DNA from: Pseudobdellovibrionaceae bacterium
GTDB lineage: Bacteria > Bdellovibrionota > Bdellovibrionia > Bdellovibrionales > JAMPXM01
Direction: 5' to 3'
Assembly: GCA_913774795.1 (NCBI GenBank)
Contig: CAJYIL010000763.1
Location: forward strand, 1 to 6,994
DNA length: 6,994 nucleotides
Below the pieces are notes generated by a model. It searched no databases, had not been told where the DNA came from, and was given only the letters and a program-made list of their open reading frames with translations. A program made the position numbers and the translations under genes. Numbering within the stretch: the first letter of the stretch is position 1; the number at the start of each line of letters is the position of its first letter. Positions 1 to 6,445 of this stretch are shown here, in pieces.

Positions 1-1
1 G

Positions 2-1696
2 CTTCTTTCGATCGAAGATGTTCGGCGCGACTTCTTCGAGCGCCTCGGATTCGAAGAGTATTCGATCATCGATATCCAGAAGCGCGACTTGGTTGGTTCC
101 AAATTCCGTTACATGCAAGTCGTCCGCAGTCAGTTCAAAGACTACTCCGGCCATCACGTGCAAATGATCGAGCGGCAGTTTGTCGGAGAAACCAAATTCT
201 ATGTCGTCACGTACATGACCGACTCAGAAACGCCAGATGCAACGCTTCGTCACGATGTCGAGATGGATTGGTTTCAACCCAACCCACCTCAGCGCGAAAT
301 AGCTTCCGAACTCCGGCGGACGACGACTCGCTCATCATCAAACGCCGTGGCCTCTGCGCCCGTGAAATCCGAAACGCAAAAGCGTTGCGAAGCCAATGTC
401 CCCGATCAATACCGCCGCTCGTTCGCAGAGCCATCTCTTCTGGATCCTTTGAGTACGGTCGCGCGGGGAGGTGCCGGATGCCTCAAGGGCGTGTTCATGG
501 CTCTCCCGGATCTCGTGATCAACACGGCAAAAACTCTTTGGTCGATCGGTTCGACCGCTTACAAATACGTTTCGAATCCGAACTATCGCTCCCAGGTCAA
601 CGCGACGATCGGAGCTGTCGTAGCCCAAGCAAAGAAAGATCCCGCCGGCTTTACGAGGCTTGTGGTGAGTCGCATGTTTCATGCAATGGCCGCGAAAGTT
701 GGCGATTTCTTTCTCTGCACCAATGCGCAAACGCAGATGAAGATGATTTGCGAAACAGCTGCGTTGGCTGGGTACGGCATCGTCACGAAGATCGCTCTGC
801 GTGGCGGCTTGTTAGCGACCGAGGAATCACAACTTCTCTCCGCGATGGAAAAAGTTGTTGCGCGCAGGAAAGGGCCGAAGCCCGAAATTCCGAAGACTCC
901 GCGGGCCGTCCCGCCTTTGACGACGGCGACTTCTGTGGCAAATCGGTGGAAACTGCTCAAAGTGCGATATCCGCGCCTGCTTGTTCGCGAAAAGCTCGCC
1001 GGCGTTCGGCTTCGAGCGGCTTCTAAAATCGAAACACCGAAGCAAATCCCTTTCAAAAAAGGCGAAGACTTCAGAAACGTCTCGACCAATAAGATGCTCG
1101 AGCGTGTGAACAGCCTCGATCCCGAAATCAAACAGGGAATCACAACCGCTTATAACACCTTGAACGACCGAAAGGTTTTGAAGGCCTACTTTCAAGGATT
1201 GCAGCGCGATGCTGCGCTCTGGATGGAAGAGGGTGCACGCCCGGCCGACTTAGCGCTCTTGAAAGAGGGCCGTATCTCAGAACAAGCGATCGCCGTCACA
1301 CTGATCAAGCGCTTCAAAGCTCGCGGTGACACAGGGTTCACGACCTTGAGTGAAGGTAAAAAATTGAGTTGGGGTAAGCAGGGGCTGAGCCCCGAGGTTC
1401 TTGTCCGCCAGAATGATTCTTTCCGTGCGGCCATCAGGCAAGGTCCGTTCTTTGATCGAAAATTTTTTGAGGGCGAACGCGGCGGCCACGGACCTTTCGC
1501 ACACATGGTTCAGCGTGACATCGTTCACGAAGCGTTGATGCGCGACTTCAACGGCAATCCACAAAAGTTTTACGAATTTCTCGGTACTAAAAAAGGGGTC
1601 AACTGGTGGGCCGACCTCTTTGACTCGGGGAACAGGCGATCATTCACCCGCCCCGAGACTTTGACGAAATACATGCTTCACTCGTTTATCGAGTGA
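2..1696 (+). CDS. Large protein of unknown function, 5' end outside the window
   Basis: The reading frame is open from base 2 to the TGA at 1694-1696 (564 visible codons). A TTG at 89 is the first usable start codon inside the window, but the codons before it (2-88) read as normal protein, so the true start probably lies upstream. In visible-residue numbering the protein has four parts. Residues 1-90 look beta-rich with a hydrophilic character. Residues 90-140 are a Ser/Thr/Pro/Arg linker. Residues 150-270 are helical and Ala/Gly-rich with three Cys (160, 239, 250). After a basic Pro-rich linker (285-350), residues 355-564 form a separate C-terminal domain. That last domain carries His496-Gly497, His501 and Gln504 (HGPFAHMVQ) and a Trp-Trp-Ala-Asp-Leu-Phe-Asp stretch at 535-541. 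I do not recognise a named family. The layout resembles modular proteins with a variable C-terminal effector domain, but that is inference. It ends 4 bases from the convergent small gene. Confidence 0.85.
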   Translation, partial: LLSIEDVRRDFFERLGFEEYSIIDIQKRDLVGSKFRYMQVVRSQFKDYSGHHVQMIERQFVGETKFYVVTYMTDSETPDATLRHDVEMDWFQPNPPQREIASELRRTTTRSSSNAVASAPVKSETQKRCEANVPDQYRRSFAEPSLLDPLSTVARGGAGCLKGVFMALPDLVINTAKTLWSIGSTAYKYVSNPNYRSQVNATIGAVVAQAKKDPAGFTRLVVSRMFHAMAAKVGDFFLCTNAQTQMKMICETAALAGYGIVTKIALRGGLLATEESQLLSAMEKVVARRKGPKPEIPKTPRAVPPLTTATSVANRWKLLKVRYPRLLVREKLAGVRLRAASKIETPKQIPFKKGEDFRNVSTNKMLERVNSLDPEIKQGITTAYNTLNDRKVLKAYFQGLQRDAALWMEEGARPADLALLKEGRISEQAIAVTLIKRFKARGDTGFTTLSEGKKLSWGKQGLSPEVLVRQNDSFRAAIRQGPFFDRKFFEGERGGHGPFAHMVQRDIVHEALMRDFNGNPQKFYEFLGTKKGVNWWADLFDSGNRRSFTRPETLTKYMLHSFIE

Positions 1697-1700
1697 TGAA

Positions 1701-1952
1701 TTACATTTTCGGCGTTTTTTCAGCCGAGTGCTTTGTCTTACGCGATTTCACGTTTGTCGCGTGGTCTTCACGATGGAATTTGGCTTCGTTCTGATCGCCA
1801 GCGAAAGCACCTTTCAGGTTATCGCGCGCTCGATCGTCGTGTTCCATCTGGTGAATGTCTTGCGAATCGTGAGTGCTATTGCGTACGATTTGGCCCGCGA
1901 TGTGGCCGTTGTGTGCGCCTTTGTGTCCTTGTCCTGGTCTAACTGTTGGCAT
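1701..1952 (-). CDS. Small histidine-rich hydrophilic protein (83 aa), unknown function
   Basis: I place the start at the ATG 1952-1950 because GGAGG (1962-1958) lies 5 bases upstream of it. The frame could be extended 14 codons to 1994, but that start has no comparable ribosome binding site. The product is 83 residues with no Cys, Trp or Tyr, only two Phe, and nine His (about 11%), six of them in the first half, some after Gly (GH at 9-10 and 16-17). Lys, Arg, Asp and Glu are abundant, and no membrane segment or signal peptide is visible. Codon use is ordinary for a real gene, with His mostly CAC. The protein is probably disordered or a small nucleic-acid- or metal-binding protein, but no family is recognised. 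It converges on the upstream unknown gene and diverges from the NTF2-like gene. A plus-strand frame over the same bases runs into the NTF2-like gene and is the less likely reading. Confidence 0.65.
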   Translation of the reverse strand: MPTVRPGQGHKGAHNGHIAGQIVRNSTHDSQDIHQMEHDDRARDNLKGAFAGDQNEAKFHREDHATNVKSRKTKHSAEKTPKM

Positions 1953-1957
1953 AAATT

Positions 1958-1962
1958 CCTCC
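1958..1962 (-). promoter_or_regulatory. Strong ribosome binding site of the small His-rich gene
   Basis: Read on the minus strand the sequence is GGCGGAGGAATTTATG. GGAGG is a full Shine-Dalgarno core, 5 bases before the ATG at 1952. It is the main reason for calling the small gene real and for choosing this start over the ATG at 1994. Confidence 0.7.
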
Positions 1963-2108
1963 GCCTTCAACAGTACGTCAGCGGACATGAACAAGCTTTT
2001 CGCCCGCGTGAAGAAGGCGGCACATTAGCGCGACGCCTAACCACGTTCCCGGTGAAATTCAGGCAACAATTTTCTCGCGCCATCTTGAGCGCGGTAGCTT
2101 TGAGATCG

Positions 2109-2113
2109 GGAGG
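2109..2113 (+). promoter_or_regulatory. Ribosome binding site of the NTF2-like gene
   Basis: GGAGG within GGGAGGAAATCTATG lies 6 bases before the ATG at 2120. It fixes that start and argues against the longer plus-strand frame that overlaps it. Confidence 0.75.
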
Positions 2114-2119
2114 AAATCT

Positions 2120-2638
2120 ATGGCACACACTGAAGTCGCAATTTCTAACAAGAGCGTGACGCTCGCCGAACGCGATCGTGAGATTGGAGAAATTCTAAAT
2201 CGTTATTCGCAGTTCGTTCAGGCAAAAGATCTCGCAGGCTTGCTCGAACTTTACTCCGACGACGTTGTCATTTTCGATCTCATGACGCCGTTTCAATATG
2301 TGGGCTCGCGCGCGCTGATGTCTCGAGTCTCTGATTGGTTCAAAGGTTACGAAGGCGCCATGACCTTCGATTTCGATCAGCTCCGTGTTCACTCAAGCGA
2401 AACTCTCGCGGTCGCTCACGCACTCATTAAGTGCGGAGGCGTGATCAAAGGTGATGCCCGCATGTCGACGATGTGGATGCGCTCGACGATGACGTTTATG
2501 AAGCATGAGGATGAATGGTTGATCATTCATGAGCATTCATCGGAGCCTTTCGATATGGAAACCGGCCGCGCAATCACGCAGCGTGGTGAGGGCGACACAG
2601 AAGTCGCTCCGTCGGCCGTAGAAATCGAATCGCATTAA
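2120..2638 (+). CDS. NTF2-fold / SnoaL-like (YybH-type) protein
   Basis: The 172-residue product carries one NTF2-like cone-shaped alpha+beta domain at about residues 21-143. The diagnostic parts are the first helix followed by LLELYSDDVVIFD (41-53), then TPFQYVG (56-62), SDWFKGYEG (71-79), and the last strands WLIIHEHSSEPF (133-144). These match the ketosteroid-isomerase-like SnoaL_3/YybH group as I know it. Members of this superfamily bind small hydrophobic ligands or act as isomerases and cyclases, but the substrate cannot be told from sequence. The last roughly 28 residues are an acidic, probably flexible tail beyond the usual domain. There is no signal peptide, so it is probably cytoplasmic. 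It appears monocistronic: a divergent gene lies upstream and a terminator follows the TAA at 2636-2638. Confidence 0.88.
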   Translation: MAHTEVAISNKSVTLAERDREIGEILNRYSQFVQAKDLAGLLELYSDDVVIFDLMTPFQYVGSRALMSRVSDWFKGYEGAMTFDFDQLRVHSSETLAVAHALIKCGGVIKGDARMSTMWMRSTMTFMKHEDEWLIIHEHSSEPFDMETGRAITQRGEGDTEVAPSAVEIESH

Positions 2639-2645
2639 ATAAAAA

Positions 2646-2671
2646 AACGGGCGTGGTTCCCCACACCCGTT
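2646..2671 (-). terminator. Intrinsic terminator of the flagellar operon, probably bidirectional
   Basis: An 11-base arm at 2646-2656 pairs with 2661-2671 around a 4-base loop. In the minus-strand transcript (from fliA) the one imperfect position is a G-U wobble, and the stem runs into seven consecutive U at 2647-2641, then AUUUA. In the plus direction that position is a C/A mismatch and the following tract is only TTCTTCTCTT. It is therefore a strong terminator for fliA and a weaker one for the NTF2-like gene. Only 60 bases separate the two stop codons. Confidence 0.88.
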
Positions 2672-2698
2672 CTTCTCTTGCTGGCTTGGCTGGCAAGC

Positions 2699-3484
2699 TT
2701 ACGAAGCCTCTTGCTCCTGATCCTCGAAGACTTGCGTGAGCTTCGCTCTTAAGCGCTGCACGGCTTGAGCGTGAAGCTGAGAGACGCGTGATTCTGTCAC
2801 GCGCAAGACTTTGCCGATCTCTTTCAGGTTCAAGTCTTCGTAGTAATAAAGTGAGAGAACGAGGCGCTGACGCTCCGGCAAATCCTCGATCGCTTTCGTG
2901 ACGATATCCTTCACCGACTTCTGATTCAGCTGGTTGAACGGGTTATTGAACTTCGTTCCTTCCAGGATGTTCATGATCGATTTCTTGTCGACGTTCGAGA
3001 ACGTTGCCGAATCGTCGATCGAAAGAAGCGAAACAGGACGAACCTGATTCACGAGATCGTAGAATTCGTCCATCGTCATGTTGAGCTTCGCCGAGATTTC
3101 TTCATCTTGCGGCGTGCGGCCGAGCTCGGCTTCGAGTTCGATCGTCGTGCGATCGAGAAGCTTCGCTTTGTCGCGGACAGAGCGTGGAACCCAGTCTTGC
3201 GCACGCAGTTCATCGAGGATCGCTCCACGAATACGGAATTCTGCGTACGTCTTAAATTTGTTATCACGAGTCGGATCGTATTTATCGATCGCGTCCATGA
3301 GGCCGATGACTCCGCTCGAGATCAAGTCGTCGAGTTCGATATTTGAAGGGAGCCGCACGGCGATCTTTTGCGCGATGAATTTAATCAACGGCGCGTACTC
3401 GAGAATCAGTTTGTCTTTCTGATCCGGAGTGATCTTCGCTGGTTCGTCTTTGTATTTGCGAATCAGCTGGGCGTTGTTCGACAT
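2699..3484 (-). CDS. fliA: RNA polymerase sigma factor FliA (sigma-28, FliA/WhiG family)
   Basis: FliA directs RNA polymerase to late flagellar, motility and chemotaxis promoters and is normally held in check by the anti-sigma factor FlgM. The 261-residue length is normal for the family. Region 2 spans about residues 28-100 and includes the core-binding and -10 recognition stretch: LDDLISSGVIGLMDAIDKYD (51-70), FKTYAEFRIRGAILDELR (77-94) and DWVPRSVR (97-104). Region 3 follows at about 105-170. Region 4 is at about 195-252, with the helix-turn-helix LKEIGKVLRVTESRVSQLHA (220-239). The ATG at 3484 is preceded by AAAGGA (3498-3493) at 8 bases, and an in-frame TAA just upstream rules out a longer start. 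It is the last gene of the flagellar operon, 127 bases after flhG and followed by a strong terminator. FlgM is not visible in this window. Confidence 0.96.
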   Translation of the reverse strand: MSNNAQLIRKYKDEPAKITPDQKDKLILEYAPLIKFIAQKIAVRLPSNIELDDLISSGVIGLMDAIDKYDPTRDNKFKTYAEFRIRGAILDELRAQDWVPRSVRDKAKLLDRTTIELEAELGRTPQDEEISAKLNMTMDEFYDLVNQVRPVSLLSIDDSATFSNVDKKSIMNILEGTKFNNPFNQLNQKSVKDIVTKAIEDLPERQRLVLSLYYYEDLNLKEIGKVLRVTESRVSQLHAQAVQRLRAKLTQVFEDQEQEAS

Positions 3485-3524
3485 TATCTCAATCCTTTAA
3501 GTAAATGCAGTCGGCGCTTCTACG

Positions 3525-3539
3525 CGCGCATTCTGCGCG
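3525..3539 (-). repeat. Short perfect hairpin in the fliA leader
   Basis: CGCGCA and TGCGCG form a 6-bp stem around a 3-base loop, about 40 bases upstream of the fliA start. It has no U-run after it on either strand, so it is not a terminator. Its function is unknown, and it may affect translation or processing of the fliA message. Confidence 0.45.
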
Positions 3540-3556
3540 ACATGTTCAGTTTGAGG

Positions 3557-3572
3557 GATCGCTCGAGCGATC
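3557..3572. repeat. Perfect 16-bp palindrome between flhG and fliA
   Basis: GATCGCTCGAGCGATC is identical on both strands. It could be an operator for a dimeric regulator, or an RNA hairpin with a UCGA tetraloop and 6-bp stem. It lies in the 127-base flhG-fliA gap, about 70 bases upstream of the fliA ATG. No U-tract follows. I saw no convincing -35/-10 pair next to it. Confidence 0.5.
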
Positions 3573-3611
3573 GAAAGTCCTAATCTTTTTGGGCCAAGTA
3601 TTTGCCGGCTT

Positions 3612-4433
3612 TCAAGCGACGCCGACTAATTGTTCCCAGAAAAATTGCAGACCGCCTTTGATCTCGTTCGGCTGCGAATTCCCTAAGAGATTCGAGGAAA
3701 CACGGCGGAACGCCTGACTTGAAACAGCGTCTGGGTTCGCGCGCGACACCAACTGTTGCGCCCGTGTGCACTGTCTCAAAATGGGATCGCTCGGAATGGA
3801 GCCTTTATAGTCTAGACTGACGTACAGGAACTGGCCCGCGACTTGGTCGAGGCGCTGGAAGAGCTTTTGCCCGTCCGCTTCGTCTTTCACCTGGTTGCAC
3901 ACGATCGAAAAGCGCGTCTCGCGGCATCGTTGATTCAACACTTTGATCAAAGCGTAAGAGTCCGCGATCGACGCTGGCTCCGGGGTCACGACAACGCAGA
4001 TCTCTTGAGCCGCGCTGTTGAGGTAAAGAACGTTGTCATCGATGCCAGGTGCGGTATCGATCAACATCACGTCGTAGTCGTGACCAAGAGTGCTGACCTC
4101 GTTCAGGAGAGCCTGCTTCTCGTAAACGCTGAGGTTCTGGAGATCGAAGACGCCGCTTCCGCCCGGAATGATCGTGACGTTTGGCGACGGTGTCAGAAGG
4201 ATGTCCTGAAGGCTGCACTGCCCCTTCACCACATCGAGAATGTGGCGCTGGGCACGCACATTGAACATGATATCGACGTTCGCCATGCCCAGGTCACCAT
4301 CGAGGATCAAGACGCGTTTTCCTTGCGCCGCGAACTGGAGAGCCATATTCGTGACGACCGACGTCTTACCGACGCCGCCTTTTCCGGAGGTAATGCTGAT
4401 GACCCGAGTGCGCGGAACCAATGTGAGACTCAT
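3612..4433 (-). CDS. flhG: Flagellar number regulator FlhG (MinD-like ATPase, YlxH/FleN)
   Basis: FlhG is a ParA/MinD-type ATPase that works with FlhF to set the number and site of flagella. The 273 residues show the deviant Walker A GKGGVGKT (17-24, signature Lys18 and Lys23), the A' motif DGDLGMANVD (45-54) and the Walker B-type DTAPG (126-130). The C-terminal stretch LQFFWEQLVGV (262-272) looks like an amphipathic membrane-targeting helix. The ATG at 4433 overlaps the flhF stop as ATGA and has AAGGGAG (4445-4439) 5 bases upstream. An in-frame TAA lies seven codons above the ATG, so the short N-terminus is genuine. Only about 9 residues precede the first strand, and the DQAxxLR-type segment that activates FlhF in other species is absent. 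An unspecialised MinD/ParA is the alternative, but the neighbours make FlhG the best call. Confidence 0.93.
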   Translation of the reverse strand: MSLTLVPRTRVISITSGKGGVGKTSVVTNMALQFAAQGKRVLILDGDLGMANVDIMFNVRAQRHILDVVKGQCSLQDILLTPSPNVTIIPGGSGVFDLQNLSVYEKQALLNEVSTLGHDYDVMLIDTAPGIDDNVLYLNSAAQEICVVVTPEPASIADSYALIKVLNQRCRETRFSIVCNQVKDEADGQKLFQRLDQVAGQFLYVSLDYKGSIPSDPILRQCTRAQQLVSRANPDAVSSQAFRRVSSNLLGNSQPNEIKGGLQFFWEQLVGVA

Positions 4434-6445
4434 GTCGTCTCCCTTCTCAATTTAGTGAGCTTGAAAATCAAATCTAAGACGCGCTCTTTGCTCGCCGGTT
4501 CGAAATCCTCGGGGATACGGTTACCGATCCCGAACGAGTGAAGCGGAAGCCCTGTGCGACGTTGCATGTTGTAGATGATGCCGTGTTGAACCGACTGATC
4601 GAGATTCGTGAAAATCAAATCGTTCGGCTCGGCAACTTTATATCGACGAGCGATCTCGTCGGCGTCCCCGTCTTTGCTCGTCGCCGAAACGCAAAGGTGC
4701 GTGATCGGTGCAAAACCTTCTGGCGGAAGAAGCGATTTGAGATGCTGAATCTCTTCGATCTCTTTCAGCTGAGAGCCCGGGAAATCGACGAGGATGTGAT
4801 CGATGTTGCGCAGCTGCGAGAAGACCCATTCCCAATCTTGTTTATTGCGGATGACCGCAAACGGAACATTCAGGATTTGGCAGTAGATCTTCATCTGATC
4901 GACCGCGCCCACTTTCGTAGAATCTGTCGAGAGAATTGCGACTGTTTTCTTCTCTTTCACGACGAGTTGCGCCGCCATCTTGATGAGGCTTGTCGTCTTG
5001 CCCGATCCGGCTCCACCGACGAAGAGGTGCAAACGACCTTGAGTCGCCTGAGTCTTCGTGTTGTTCAAGAACCAGCGCGCAACCCACGCGTCGATGATGG
5101 GCTTTTTCTTGGCTTGAAGCGGATCGATTTCTTTTTCGGCCGCTTTCAAGATTTCGACAGCAAGATCGGTTGCAACTCCTGTTTCACTCAACTTCTGGTA
5201 CATGAAACTGAAGTCGTAACTGATGCCGAAGTCGGCGCCAGGATGAAGCGTAGCGAATGTTTGCGGCACCTTCTGGAAGCCTTCGAGCATGCGCTCAAGG
5301 CGCTTGATCTCGCCTTGAAGCTTCGCTACTTCCGTCGGAGCGGCAGACGTCTTTGTGATTTGAACCTGCTGGAATTGGTCGAATTCTTCGACCATGTCTA
5401 AGCCGCCTGCGGCGGACGTTGGGGACGTTCCTACGTACGCGTTCACGTTCATGTTCGTGTTCACGTTCGCGTTTTGCGTTTGAACGAGCGAGCGTGCGGC
5501 GCCGGCGTCGAAGGATGCGGCGACGTCAACGCGAGCGATAGGCGCACGCTGAGCAGCGGCGGTCGCCACAGCCTGAGCCGTTGTCGCGCGTGAGTACGCA
5601 CCACCTGAAGCTGCCGATGATGAATGAGCCGCTTGAGCGCGGGCGTTTGCCAACTGAGCCGAAGCGCCTGTCGAGCGGAGCGGAGTCGCCGAAGCGCGTG
5701 GGCGCGCCGGAGCCGGTGTCGGCTCATCTGCGAACGGATTATTCTTCCAGGCATCGCGAGCGGCGTTGCGGATGCGGGCCATTGCGCCTTCCGCGATCCC
5801 CGTTCCTGGCAAGGGCATGCGCGCTTCTTCACGGGCGCGGGCTTCGGCCGCGGCTTCGTCAGCGGCAATCTGCGCGCGAGCGGCCGCCGCCGCATTGCGA
5901 ACATTCTCTCGCGCGTTTTGCACGCGAGCTTCTTGAGCGCGCATCACGAGCTGCGCTTGCGCGTACTCTTCAGGAGTCATCAAATCTTGATCGAAATCAG
6001 TCAACAGCTCGTCGACGCTACGGCCGGCCGCATTCGTGAACGCGTTCGTGCGGCGAGGCGACTCTTCGATGTCATCTTGAATGTCGATGTACGAGGTCTT
6101 CGTGATCGGCTTGCGCGATTGGGCCGCAACCGCCGCTCGCTGCTCGTCTTCAACACGGCGCTGGCGCTTGTCGACCATCTTTTCGATCACTTGACGCTGT
6201 TGACGCGCGTTGGCCGAGGCGAAGGCTTCGCGCTGCGCTTGAGGCAAGCGAGATTCCGCGAACTTCTTTTTCTGAAGCGTCGATTCCGACACGGCCGCCG
6301 TGATTTCGACCGAAGCTTGACCGCCGAGGCCGAACGACTTGCGGTTGTCTCGAGCCGCAAGAATGACCGCATCTGGTCCGAGTTCTTGCTTCACCATGTG
6401 AAGCGCTTCTTTCATCGACTTCGCTTCGAATTTCTTAACCCGCAT
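4430..6445 (-). CDS. flhF: Flagellar placement GTPase FlhF (SRP-type), with a long low-complexity insert and altered G motifs
   Basis: FlhF is the third SRP-GTPase (with Ffh and FtsY) and guides placement of new flagella at the pole. The 671 residues are much longer than typical FlhF (roughly 370-500). The N-terminal B-domain start is canonical (MRVKKFEAKSMKEAL, then ELGPDAVILAAR at 21-32). Residues about 105-365 are an Ala/Arg/Glu/Pro-rich low-complexity region with probable coiled coil at about 155-235. A short helix (about 370-390) leads to the N domain and the G domain (about 470-665). The P-loop GGAGSGKTT (477-485) is intact. The G2 position reads DSTK (508-511) where DTYR is usual, G3 reads DFPG (554-557) for DTAGR, and G4 reads TNLD (613-616) for TKLD. 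The closing IPEDF (644-648) is kept. GGAG (6456-6453) lies 7 bases before the ATG, which overlaps the flhA end by 11 bases. Confidence 0.95.
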   Translation of the reverse strand: MRVKKFEAKSMKEALHMVKQELGPDAVILAARDNRKSFGLGGQASVEITAAVSESTLQKKKFAESRLPQAQREAFASANARQQRQVIEKMVDKRQRRVEDEQRAAVAAQSRKPITKTSYIDIQDDIEESPRRTNAFTNAAGRSVDELLTDFDQDLMTPEEYAQAQLVMRAQEARVQNARENVRNAAAAARAQIAADEAAAEARAREEARMPLPGTGIAEGAMARIRNAARDAWKNNPFADEPTPAPARPRASATPLRSTGASAQLANARAQAAHSSSAASGGAYSRATTAQAVATAAAQRAPIARVDVAASFDAGAARSLVQTQNANVNTNMNVNAYVGTSPTSAAGGLDMVEEFDQFQQVQITKTSAAPTEVAKLQGEIKRLERMLEGFQKVPQTFATLHPGADFGISYDFSFMYQKLSETGVATDLAVEILKAAEKEIDPLQAKKKPIIDAWVARWFLNNTKTQATQGRLHLFVGGAGSGKTTSLIKMAAQLVVKEKKTVAILSTDSTKVGAVDQMKIYCQILNVPFAVIRNKQDWEWVFSQLRNIDHILVDFPGSQLKEIEEIQHLKSLLPPEGFAPITHLCVSATSKDGDADEIARRYKVAEPNDLIFTNLDQSVQHGIIYNMQRRTGLPLHSFGIGNRIPEDFEPASKERVLDLIFKLTKLRRETT
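4439..4445 (-). promoter_or_regulatory. Ribosome binding site of flhG inside the flhF end
   Basis: AAGGGAG sits 5 bases before the flhG ATG (4433). With the ATGA overlap it implies coupled translation of flhF and flhG, and it fixes the short FlhG N-terminus. Confidence 0.7.
5438..5473 (-). repeat. Six-unit hexanucleotide repeat encoding (Asn-X)6 in flhF
   Basis: Read on the minus strand, six consecutive hexamers fit AACNNG (AACGCG, AACGTG, AACACG, AACATG, AACGTG, AACGCG). They encode Asn-Ala, Asn-Val, Asn-Thr, Asn-Met, Asn-Val, Asn-Ala at FlhF residues 325-336. Because the unit is two codons long, gain or loss of units would keep the reading frame. Confidence 0.85.

Larger units (their letters stand above)
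1953..2119. other. Divergent intergenic region between the small His-rich gene and the NTF2-like gene
   Basis: This 167-base stretch separates two divergent genes and must hold promoters for both. I see the two ribosome binding sites at its ends but no convincing sigma-70 or sigma-28 -35/-10 pair on either strand. No perfect long inverted repeat was noticed. Confidence 0.5.

Noticed and set aside
268..1026. Plus-strand frame of 252 codons inside the left-edge gene
   Set aside because: It overlaps in another frame, has Arg/Ser-rich low-quality composition and ends abruptly, while the main frame is longer and open beyond the window edge.
1728..2159. Plus-strand frame of 143 codons over the small His-rich gene
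   Set aside because: It lacks a ribosome binding site, is antisense to a frame with an excellent one, and runs across the start of the NTF2-like gene.
2678..2698. Possible second hairpin (CTTGC/GCAAG) next to the terminator
   Set aside because: It has only 5 pairs with an 11-base loop and no U-tract of its own, which is too weak to call.
3843..4541. Plus-strand frame of 232 codons antisense to flhG
   Set aside because: flhG is certain from its Walker motifs, and this frame shows no motif of its own.
4538..5401. Long plus-strand frame (287 codons) antisense to flhF
   Set aside because: It lies wholly inside flhF, which has clear domain motifs. It has no ribosome binding site or recognisable motif and is explained by GC-rich codon mirroring.
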